Below, piece by piece: positions 1 to 6,089 of a DNA stretch of 23,418 bases. Both the position numbers and the translations under genes were made by a program. The stretch is taken from the NCBI GenBank assembly GCA_900759005.1, contig CAAEUQ010000064.1, positions 1 to 23,418 on the forward strand. Direction: 5' to 3'. A model generated the notes under the pieces. It was not told the origin of the DNA. It made no database searches and saw nothing but the letters and a program-made list of their open reading frames with translations. The stretch is from Clostridia bacterium (GTDB lineage: Bacteria > Bacillota > Clostridia > Christensenellales > Aristaeellaceae). Within the stretch, counting starts at the first letter, position 1, and each line of letters opens with the position of its first letter.

Positions 1-28
1 AGTATAGATAACTGCAAATAACAGTTTG

Positions 29-52
29 TAGGGGAGTTCTGATACTCCCCTA
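29..52. repeat. Perfect hairpin upstream of the first terminator
   Basis: TAGGGGAG and CTCCCCTA form a perfect 8-bp stem around the 8-nt loop TTCTGATA. No U-tract follows, so it is not a classical terminator by itself. It lies just before the terminator at 60-106 and is probably part of the 3' untranslated region of a gene left of the window. An operator role is possible but nothing supports it. Confidence 0.5.
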
Positions 53-59
53 TAAAAAT

Positions 60-106
60 GGCTATTTATCAACTGTTTGTTGTGACATAGCCTTTTTTTT
101 TTTTTT
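60..106 (+). terminator. Intrinsic terminator of an upstream gene outside the window
   Basis: GGCTAT pairs with ATAGCC across a 21-nt loop, and the stem is followed at once by an unbroken run of 14 T. The stem is short but the T-tract is unusually long. It ends transcription entering from the left. Confidence 0.75.
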
Positions 107-328
107 GAAAATGATAACACAAACATAACATGCGAAAGGCTGAAGCACACAAGGAGGGGGGATTAACAATACTATAAATTTTTGCTCCGTGAAGCTGTTT
201 TCAATACGAAACATTCATGTGAATGAAATGTAAAATTGTGGCGATTTGCGGAAACGCGCTTGACAAAACACAAAACGAAGGGTAATGTAAAAGTGATCGA
301 AGGCGATGGAAAAATATAAGGGAGAACG
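107..328 (+). promoter_or_regulatory. Leader and probable promoter of the CbiC-like gene
   Basis: This 222-base stretch has no credible gene. A consensus -35 TTGACA (260-265) is followed after 17 bp by a poor -10, TAATGT (283-288). CATTCA-TG-TGAATG at 212-225 is an inverted repeat that could be an operator. A Shine-Dalgarno-like AAGGAGGGGGG at 151-161 is not followed by a usable start codon, so it is either chance or a relic. I see no cobalamin riboswitch. The start of the gene itself is set by GGGAG about 5 nt before the ATG at 329. Confidence 0.45.
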
Positions 329-940
329 ATGAGTATGAGAAAAATCTCTGCTACCGGAGCTCGGCATAGAATAGCGATTCCGTATATGAGTCAGGAAATG
401 ACATCTATTCTTGCCGAGATTGAACGCGAGACGAACGATCCGGCGCTTGCGCAGAGCATTTATTTCGGACCGACCGCTTTGACGCACATTCGCCGCCTGA
501 TCGAAATGGGGGGCAGCATCGTAACGGACACGATGCTGGTCGCGAACGACATTGATGAATCGCTTCTTGGACGGAACGGTGCGCGCGTCGTGTGCTTTAT
601 CGACGATCCGCAGGTAATTGCGCTGGCGGAACAGAGAAGGGTAACGCGCGCGGAAGTCGCGGTGGACTACGGTCTGGCGCTTCCGGGACCGAAGCTGATG
701 GTTGTCGGCAGCGCGCCGTCCGCGATCAACCGGATGGTGCAAAGAAGAATGCACGAGCCGATGAGCGACGTGTGCGTCCTTGCGGCGTCGACGGGCTTCG
801 CGAGCGTGGTTCAGATCAAGGAACGTTTGATGGACAGCGACCTGACGTCGATCGTTGTGCGCGGCAAAAAAGGCGGCGTGCCGGCGACGATCGCAATTAT
901 GAATGCGATCCTGCGCGAAATTGCAAAAAACGAAATGTAA
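329..940 (+). CDS. CbiC/CobH (precorrin-8X methylmutase) family protein, catalytic His missing
   Basis: A 203-residue protein that follows the CbiC/CobH fold family through most of its length. Recognisable blocks are TDTMLVANDI (CbiC TDTTMALSGI), FIDDPQV (YISDPRV), VVGSAPSAI (VFGNAPTAL), STGFASVVQIKERL (PVGFVGAAESKEAL) and RGKKGGVPATIAIMNAIL (LGRKGGSNVAAAIVNALL). In true CbiC/CobH a histidine in the segment RVIHTT/RMIHAC drives the C-methyl shift from C11 to C12. My alignment by eye puts Arg33 (IERETND) there, and the N-terminal part is about ten residues shorter. No other cobalamin gene is in the window. The fold assignment is fairly sure; methylmutase activity is doubtful, and the real function is unknown. 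It is probably monocistronic, with a bidirectional hairpin just after the stop. Confidence 0.8.
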   Translation: MSMRKISATGARHRIAIPYMSQEMTSILAEIERETNDPALAQSIYFGPTALTHIRRLIEMGGSIVTDTMLVANDIDESLLGRNGARVVCFIDDPQVIALAEQRRVTRAEVAVDYGLALPGPKLMVVGSAPSAINRMVQRRMHEPMSDVCVLAASTGFASVVQIKERLMDSDLTSIVVRGKKGGVPATIAIMNAILREIAKNEM

Positions 941-954
941 AACCAAATACAAAG

Positions 955-1000
955 AGCGGCGGAGAACCGTCCCGATCAGGGATTCAGATTCTCCGCCGCT
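955..1000. terminator. Bidirectional hairpin between convergent genes
   Basis: AGCGGCGGAGAA (955-966) pairs perfectly with TTCTCCGCCGCT (989-1000): a 12-bp stem with a 22-nt loop. Short T-rich tails are present on both strands but neither is a strong U-tract. The right arm also encodes the last codons (EAAEN) of the minus-strand kinase, so the stem overlaps coding sequence. Confidence 0.65.
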
Positions 1001-1872
1001 TCTTTGCGTGCCGCTTTCGGAATGGTACCGGAAAAAGACGTGCGATCAGGCGTGGATTCAACGGTGATTTCGCCGGAATAGGATTCGAGAATCTCGGAAA
1101 CGATGCTCAAGCCCGAGCCGTGACCGGCGGACTTCGTCGTAAACCCGAGATGAAAGATGCTTTCTCGAATTTCATCAGGGATTGCAGGACCATTATTCGA
1201 GACGGAAAACACGTACGCGCGCGGGGTTTCGCCGAGGGTTACGCGGATCAGCGGATCCTTCGTGCCCGCATCCGTCAGCGCGTCGACCGCGTTGTCGATC
1301 AGATTGCCCATCACACGGCACATTTCCCAGCCGGGAATGGGAAAGTCCGTCCACGCGGAGGCGATTTCTGTTTCGAAGCGGATGTGATTTTCCTCGCAGT
1401 CGGCGTGCTTTGCCGCCAGCAGCGCGTTCACGGCGGGAATCGAGGTCTTCAGCACGCTGCTGACCCTTTGAATATCGCCGTACACGCGCTCGATGTAATT
1501 CATCGCTTCGCCGTATTCCTGCATCTCCGTCAGGCTGAAGACAACCTGAAGATGATTCATAAAATCGTGGCGCTGGCATCGCAGCGTCGCGTTCAGATCT
1601 TCGAGTTGCCCGTAGGCTTCTTCGAGCATCCGCGTCTGATCGGCAACGCGGCGGGTGATCAGCGCGTCGCGAATGTCCATCGCTGCGCCCCAGATCACGA
1701 TCAGCAGGCAGAACCCGAGCAGCGTCAGCTCCGCGCCGCGCGAAAGAAAGGTCACTTTTTTGAACAGCACGTACAGAAACACGCCGATCATGGCGAGAAT
1801 CTGGAATACGTTGATGGCGACGGCAAAGCCGACCACCTTTTCAACGCGCAGGACTCTGCTGGGCTTTTTCAT
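976..1872 (-). CDS. Orphan sensor histidine kinase, Spo0B/CitA-type dimerisation domain
   Basis: A 298-residue membrane kinase. Two hydrophobic segments (about 13-37 and 49-65) are joined by a very short loop, so there is almost no extracellular sensor. A coiled-coil-like stretch (about 72-98) follows, then the phosphoacceptor block RHDFMNHLQ with His102, typical of the Spo0B/CitA/AgrC-like class rather than the HisKA class. The GHKL ATPase domain shows an N box (GNLIDNAVDAL, Asn190 and Asn194) and a G box (GHGSGLSIV, about 250-258). It starts 9 nt after the mscL stop with no clear Shine-Dalgarno, so it is probably translated by coupling within an mscL-kinase operon. No response regulator lies beside it; the OmpR-type regulator at 16207-16884 already has its own kinase. 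Signal and partner are unknown. Sensing through membrane state is plausible given the neighbour but is only inference. Confidence 0.85.
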   Translation of the reverse strand: MKKPSRVLRVEKVVGFAVAINVFQILAMIGVFLYVLFKKVTFLSRGAELTLLGFCLLIVIWGAAMDIRDALITRRVADQTRMLEEAYGQLEDLNATLRCQRHDFMNHLQVVFSLTEMQEYGEAMNYIERVYGDIQRVSSVLKTSIPAVNALLAAKHADCEENHIRFETEIASAWTDFPIPGWEMCRVMGNLIDNAVDALTDAGTKDPLIRVTLGETPRAYVFSVSNNGPAIPDEIRESIFHLGFTTKSAGHGSGLSIVSEILESYSGEITVESTPDRTSFSGTIPKAARKEAAENLNP

Positions 1873-1881
1873 ATCGGTCGA

Positions 1882-2295
1882 TTAATCCAGCTGCGAGGTG
1901 CAGTGCGGGCAGCGAGTCGCGCCGTCGGCGATTTCGCTCTTGCAGTACGGGCAGAGGCGCTTCGGCTTTTCCGGCGCGGGCGCGACGGGGCGCTTGAGCC
2001 TGTTGATAAATTTGACAAGCACGAAGATGCACAGCGCGACGATAAAGAAGTTCAGCACAGTCTGAATGAACGAGCCGATTGCGATCGTCGGCGCCTGATC
2101 GCCGGATGCGAGCGGAATCTTCCATTCCGAAAAATCGATGCTGCCGGTAATCGCCGCGATCACAGGGGTGAACAGATCGTTCACGACCGAATTTACGATC
2201 GAGGTAAACGCCGAGCCGATCATTACGCCGACGGCGAGGTCGACCACGTTTCCCCTGAACGCAAATTCCTTGAACTCCTTAAAAAACTTGCCCAT
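1882..2295 (-). CDS. mscL: Large-conductance mechanosensitive channel MscL with C-terminal zinc ribbon
   Basis: A 137-residue MscL. The protein opens a large pore under membrane tension and releases solutes after hypo-osmotic shock. The N-terminal amphipathic helix and first membrane helix are classic (FKEFAFRGNVVDLAVGVMIG, residues 8-27), followed by the loop and the second helix (about 74-97). The channel proper ends near residue 102. In place of a plain cytoplasmic helix bundle there is a Pro/Ala/Lys linker and a CxxC-x10-CxxC zinc ribbon (Cys115, Cys118, Cys129, Cys132). The chosen ATG is preceded by AAGGGAG at good spacing; the frame opens 27 codons earlier but without a ribosome site. 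It is first in an operon with the orphan kinase downstream. Confidence 0.93.
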   Translation of the reverse strand: MGKFFKEFKEFAFRGNVVDLAVGVMIGSAFTSIVNSVVNDLFTPVIAAITGSIDFSEWKIPLASGDQAPTIAIGSFIQTVLNFFIVALCIFVLVKFINRLKRPVAPAPEKPKRLCPYCKSEIADGATRCPHCTSQLD

Positions 2296-2331
2296 AACGT
2301 TTTGCTCCCTTCTCGTTTTGAGGATGCCTCT

Positions 2332-2360
2332 ATTATAGCATACGTTCGCGCCGAAATAAA
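2332..2360 (-). promoter_or_regulatory. Promoter of mscL
   Basis: On the minus strand an extended -10, TGC-TATAAT (TATAAT at 2337-2332), has a weak -35, TTTATT, 17 bp upstream. It lies about 37 nt before the mscL start codon. The strong extended -10 probably makes up for the poor -35. Confidence 0.6.
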
Positions 2361-2413
2361 GCGCTGGGGGAATCATTTATACGCGAACATTCCATAAAAA
2401 AACGAATGAAATA

Positions 2414-2442
2414 TTGCAATTTTCGATTGCACGTGCTATAAT
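2414..2442 (+). promoter_or_regulatory. Strong promoter of the BMP binding-protein gene
   Basis: TTGCAA (2414-2419), a 17-bp spacer and TATAAT (2437-2442) with the extended TGC in front. The ribosome site AAGGAAGG (2474-2481) stands 8 nt before the ATG. This is one of the best promoters in the window, fitting a highly expressed solute-binding protein. Confidence 0.8.
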
Positions 2443-2489
2443 AAATCTGTCCGCAAAGCGGAAAATAAGTTTTAAGGAAGGTACACATC

Positions 2490-3503
2490 ATGAAGAAGTT
2501 CCTGGCAATGGTAGTGGCGCTTGTTCTGGCTCTTTCCATGTTCGCATTTGCGAATGCCGAAGCGAAGACCTCCATCAAGGTCGGCGCTGTAACGGACGTC
2601 GGCGGCGTGAACGACAAGTCCTTCAACCAGACCACTTGGGAAGGTCTGACCGCGCTGGCGGAGGAGAACCCCAACGTTACGGTGAACTACCTCGAGTCCA
2701 AGGCTGATTCCGATTACGGCCCGAACATTGAAACTTTCCTGGATGAGGATTACGATCTGATCATCTGCGTCGGCTACAAGCTCGCCGCTGCGTGCCGCGA
2801 AGCTGCGCTTGCCAATCCGGATCGTCTCTTCGCCATCATCGACGACAACACCAACGCGGATCTGCCGAACGTTGCCTGCCTGATGTTCTCTCAGCAGGAA
2901 GCTTCCTATCTGGTTGGTATCGTTGCGGGCATGATGACCAAGACCAACACCGTCGGCTACGTTCAGGGCATGTACTCTGATTCCATGAACCTGTTCGGCA
3001 TCGGCTACATCGCGGGCGTGAAGAGCGTCAATCCCGATGCGACCGTGCTGCAGTACAACGCCAACAGCTTCTCCGATTCCACGATCGGTTCCGCTGCGGC
3101 GACCGACATGATCACCAAGGGCGCGGACGTGATCTATCATGCGGCTGGCGGCACCGGCAACGGCGTCATCGAAGCGTGCAAGACCAACAAGGTCTGGGCG
3201 ATCGGCGTTGACACCGACCAGAGCCCCCTCGCTCCCGAATACGTGATCACCTCCGCTATGAAGCGCGTCGACACTGCTGCGAAGGATATCTCCAAGGCGG
3301 TTCTCGAAGGCACCTTCACCGCTGGCACCCATCTGTACGACCTGTCTAACGGCGGCGTTGACATCGCGCCGACCCGCGACCTGCTGCCCGAAGAAGTCAT
3401 CGCCGCTGTTGAAGCTGCGAAGGCGGACATCATCGCCGGCAAGGTCACCGTTCCGTCCTCCGTTGATGAACTGGGCGAAGGCCTGTTCACTCTGGGCGAA
3501 TAA
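2490..3503 (+). CDS. BMP-family (PnrA-like) ABC transporter substrate-binding protein
   Basis: A 337-residue exported binding protein of the BMP/PnrA/NupN type, whose studied members bind purine or other nucleosides. After the signal sequence the mature protein begins with the family pattern KVGAVTDVGGVNDKSFNQTTWEGL (about 30-53), and a type I periplasmic-binding fold runs to the end. The signal peptide (KK, hydrophobic run, AFANA-E near residue 23) contains no cysteine, so there is no lipobox. Most Gram-positive members are lipoproteins, so anchoring here is unexplained: a type I signal peptidase site or an uncleaved anchor. The gene has its own promoter and is cut off from yjjI by a long hairpin plus a second promoter. 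The matching ATPase and permeases are encoded 2.6 kb downstream. Ligand is inferred from family only. Confidence 0.92.
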   Translation: MKKFLAMVVALVLALSMFAFANAEAKTSIKVGAVTDVGGVNDKSFNQTTWEGLTALAEENPNVTVNYLESKADSDYGPNIETFLDEDYDLIICVGYKLAAACREAALANPDRLFAIIDDNTNADLPNVACLMFSQQEASYLVGIVAGMMTKTNTVGYVQGMYSDSMNLFGIGYIAGVKSVNPDATVLQYNANSFSDSTIGSAAATDMITKGADVIYHAAGGTGNGVIEACKTNKVWAIGVDTDQSPLAPEYVITSAMKRVDTAAKDISKAVLEGTFTAGTHLYDLSNGGVDIAPTRDLLPEEVIAAVEAAKADIIAGKVTVPSSVDELGEGLFTLGE

Positions 3504-3510
3504 TTCCTGA

Positions 3511-3552
3511 ATACCAATCGGCGGCGGCGCAGAAGCGACGCCGCTTTGGTAT
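3511..3552 (+). terminator. Long hairpin after the binding-protein gene (attenuator or mRNA stabiliser)
   Basis: ATACCAA pairs with TTGGTAT and, inside it, GCGGCG pairs with CGCCGC, with a small internal loop (3518-3520 against 3545). No U-tract follows, so termination may be partial. Such hairpins commonly protect the 3' end of abundant binding-protein mRNA, which would let bmp be made in excess over the downstream genes. Confidence 0.55.
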
Positions 3553-3606
3553 GCGCAAAGGTATATCCGTTCGGTAAAGTGATGAACAAATTTAATTGAA
3601 AAGTCA

Positions 3607-3635
3607 TTGCATAATCGATGCGAAATGTATAAAAT
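3607..3635 (+). promoter_or_regulatory. Promoter of the yjjI-yjjW-transporter operon
   Basis: TTGCAT (3607-3612), a 17-bp spacer and TAAAAT (3630-3635). TATAAA at 3628-3633 is an overlapping alternative -10. The start codon of yjjI follows 36 nt later with GGAGG at 3659-3663. The -35 and the bases after it also form a loose dyad, GCAT-AATCG-ATGC (3609-3621), that could bind a regulator. Confidence 0.6.
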
Positions 3636-3671
3636 AAAAGAAGTAATCTGTGTAGATCGGAGGAAAGCATA

Positions 3672-5213
3672 ATGCGTGAAATCAGTATGCAGGAGGTTGA
3701 GCAGCGCAGACAGGAAATCTACGATACCCTGCGCGACATGACCAGCACGCACGAGCAGAAGGTCACGTATCTGGCGCGCCACGCCGAGAATTTCATGAAG
3801 GTGCTTGACGAGCCGAAGGAGCTCGACGAGCTGATGCGCTGCGACATTGAAACGCGCTGCATCTGCAATCTTTTCGAAGGTGAAGCGCCATATCGTCCGC
3901 GCTATATCACGCCTGATTATTCCAGATTTCTGAAAAACGGAAGCGAGTTTTTGAGACTGCCTCCGCCGAAGGATTTCTTCGAGGCGTTGAACAGCCTGAT
4001 GATCCTGTATCACAACGTGCCCAGCATTACGAATTATCCGGTGTATATCGGTGATCTGGATATGCTGCTGGAGCCGTACGCGAAAGATTTGGACGACGAG
4101 ACGATCAAACGCGCACTCAAGCTGTTCCTTACGCAGATTGACCGCACGATTCTCGATTCGTTCTGCCATGCGGATATCGGCCCAGTACCCACGCGAATGG
4201 GCAGGCTGATCATGGAGGTTTCCGCGGAGCTCGAGGATGCGATTCCGAACATTACCATGCGCGTATCCGATGAAACGACGGATGAATTCCTGCTTTGCGG
4301 CATTCGCTCGGCGCTCAAGTGCGCCAAACCCAGCTTTGCCAACGATGCGATGTTCCGCCGCGAGTTGGGCGACGGCTATTGCATTGCCAGCTGCTATAAC
4401 GGACTTCTGAAGGCGGGCGGCTCCTATACGCTGTCAAGACTGATTCTGAGCAATATCGCCAAGCGCGCGAAGGATATTCAGGATTTCAAAAAGCGCGAGC
4501 TGCCGTTCGTAATGGATGTAATGGCGCGCTACATGGACGCGCGAATCAAGTTTCTCGTCGAGGAGAGCAATTTCTTTGAAAGCAGCTTCCTCGCGCACGA
4601 AGGTCTGATCGATCGCAAAAACTTTACCGCGATGTATGGCATGGTCGGTCTTGCGGAATGCGTGAACATCCTGATGGAGAAGGAAGGCCGCGACTGCCGC
4701 TTCGGTCACAGCAAAGAAGCCGATCAGCTCGGCGTGGAGATCATAGATCAGATCGCTGCATTCAATCAGGGGCATTTCAATCCCTATTGTGAAGCGACGG
4801 GCGGGCATTTCCTGCTGCACGCGCAGGTCGGCATCGATTCCGATCATGGTACCAGCCCCGGAACGCGTATTCCGATCGGCGAGGAGCCGGACGAACTGAT
4901 CGATCATCTGAAGAACATCAGCCTGTTCCATCATTATTTCCCGTCCGGAACCGGTGACATTTTCCCGATCGATCTGACGGTACATCGCAATCCTGAATTC
5001 GTGCTGGACATCGTTCGCGGCGCGATGAAGATGGATATTCGCTATCTTTCGTTCTATTCCAGCGACAGCGACGTAATCCGCGTGACCGGTTATCTGGTCA
5101 AGCGCAGCGAAATGGAAAAGCTCGATCGCGGCGAAAATGTGCTTCAGAACACCACAGGTCTGGGGCTGGGCGCGGCAAAGAACTGCAAAGTGCTCGACCG
5201 GAGAGTGCGCTGA
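3672..5213 (+). CDS. yjjI: YjjI-family glycyl radical enzyme
   Basis: A 513-residue glycyl radical enzyme, close to the length of E. coli YjjI. Such enzymes hold a stable radical on a backbone glycine near the C terminus and pass it to an active-site cysteine to start radical chemistry, with no oxygen present. The glycyl loop is DVIRVTGYLVKRSEME, with the radical site expected at Gly473. The thiyl-forming cysteine is probably Cys241 in YCIASCYNG, with Cys237 close by. The tandem Cys-Cys of pyruvate formate-lyase is absent. I recognise YjjI mainly from the IASCYNG block, the length and the YjjW partner immediately downstream. To my knowledge the family's substrate is not firmly established. 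The neighbouring BMP transporter, and the deo genes beside yjjI in E. coli, suggest a nucleoside or deoxyribose-derived substrate (inference). Confidence 0.9.
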   Translation: MREISMQEVEQRRQEIYDTLRDMTSTHEQKVTYLARHAENFMKVLDEPKELDELMRCDIETRCICNLFEGEAPYRPRYITPDYSRFLKNGSEFLRLPPPKDFFEALNSLMILYHNVPSITNYPVYIGDLDMLLEPYAKDLDDETIKRALKLFLTQIDRTILDSFCHADIGPVPTRMGRLIMEVSAELEDAIPNITMRVSDETTDEFLLCGIRSALKCAKPSFANDAMFRRELGDGYCIASCYNGLLKAGGSYTLSRLILSNIAKRAKDIQDFKKRELPFVMDVMARYMDARIKFLVEESNFFESSFLAHEGLIDRKNFTAMYGMVGLAECVNILMEKEGRDCRFGHSKEADQLGVEIIDQIAAFNQGHFNPYCEATGGHFLLHAQVGIDSDHGTSPGTRIPIGEEPDELIDHLKNISLFHHYFPSGTGDIFPIDLTVHRNPEFVLDIVRGAMKMDIRYLSFYSSDSDVIRVTGYLVKRSEMEKLDRGENVLQNTTGLGLGAAKNCKVLDRRVR

Positions 5214-6049
5214 TGCGCGCGCCGGTCAACCGGATTGTCCCGTTCAGTTCGGTCGACGGCCCGGGCAACCGCACCGCTGTGTTCCTTCAGGGATGCAATT
5301 TTAACTGCCGCTATTGCCATAATCCGGAGACGATTCGCGTTTGCACCCACTGCGGCGCGTGCGTAAGCGTCTGTCCGGTGGGCGCGCTTCGGATAGAGGA
5401 TGGGGAAGTGCGCTATGATTGGGCGAAGTGCAAAATGTGCGACGCGTGCATTCACGTCTGTCCGCATTCCAGCTGCCCGCGCATTCGCAATCTGTCCGAC
5501 GAAGAATGTATGCACGAAATCGAAAAGCAGATTCCGTTTATCCGCGGTGTGACCGTTTCCGGCGGCGAATGCACGCTGCATCGCGATTTTCTGGTCGCGC
5601 TTTCAAGGCGCGTTCGCGCGCACGGACTCGGTTTTCTGCTCGATAGCAACGGAAATTACGATTTTTCCGCAGACGGCGAATTGCTGAACGCAGTCGACGG
5701 CGTGATGCTCGACGTAAAGGCGTGGGACGCGGAGAATCATCTGCGCCTGACCGGAGCAGACAATGATCTGGTCAAGCGGAATCTCGATTTTCTGGCAACG
5801 GCAGGCAAGCTCGAAGAGGTACGAACGGTGGTTGCTCCGGATTGGATGAATCCGGAGGAGACGGTGGAAGCCGTAAGCCGGCGGCTCGTTTCGCTCGGCG
5901 CGGCAAACACGCGGTATAAGATTATCCGCTATCGCCCGATGGGGGTTCGGAGCGAGTATCGCGATCAGAGCGTGCCGACGAAGGAACGCCTGAATGCGTT
6001 GGCGGAGCGCGCGGATGTACTTGGAATCGCAAATACCGTATTGATTTAG
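5213..6049 (+). CDS. yjjW: YjjW-family glycyl radical enzyme activase (radical SAM)
   Basis: A 278-residue radical SAM enzyme that would abstract a hydrogen from Gly473 of YjjI. The SAM cluster motif is GCNFNCRYCHNP (Cys28, Cys32, Cys35). An inserted bacterial ferredoxin domain carries two further 4Fe-4S motifs (Cys44, 47, 50, 54 and Cys73, 76, 79, 83), as in many activases other than the pyruvate formate-lyase and NrdG types. VSGGEC (about 115-120) is the SAM amino-group GGE motif. The start codon overlaps the yjjI stop by one base (TGATG), with GGAG just upstream, so the two are translationally coupled. That tight link makes the enzyme-activase pairing secure. Confidence 0.92.
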   Translation: MRAPVNRIVPFSSVDGPGNRTAVFLQGCNFNCRYCHNPETIRVCTHCGACVSVCPVGALRIEDGEVRYDWAKCKMCDACIHVCPHSSCPRIRNLSDEECMHEIEKQIPFIRGVTVSGGECTLHRDFLVALSRRVRAHGLGFLLDSNGNYDFSADGELLNAVDGVMLDVKAWDAENHLRLTGADNDLVKRNLDFLATAGKLEEVRTVVAPDWMNPEETVEAVSRRLVSLGAANTRYKIIRYRPMGVRSEYRDQSVPTKERLNALAERADVLGIANTVLI

Positions 6050-6089
6050 GTTTCTTCTAGGGGTGAAAATAACCAAAGGAGGGCTTTCA

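Noticed and set aside
151..175. Small leader peptide after AAGGAGGGGGG
   Set aside because: No ATG, GTG or TTG at suitable spacing, and stop codons follow soon after.
107..328. Cobalamin riboswitch ahead of the CbiC-like gene
   Set aside because: I could not find the B12-box type sequence or a matching set of stems; the region has only a promoter and a small palindrome.
592..2397. A 601-codon open frame on plus across the CbiC-like 3' end, kinase and mscL
   Set aside because: It is antisense to two well-recognised genes, is rich in Arg/His/Asp as expected of a shadow frame in GC-rich DNA, crosses a terminator hairpin and has no ribosome site.
2472..4169. A 565-codon open frame on minus opposite bmp and yjjI
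   Set aside because: Shadow of two clearly identified genes; it has no family motif and runs through the hairpin and promoter region.
6063..6089. GTG start of the ABC ATPase at 6063
   Set aside because: The AAAGGAGGG ribosome site lies after this GTG and 6 nt before TTG 6090; family members begin close to the latter.
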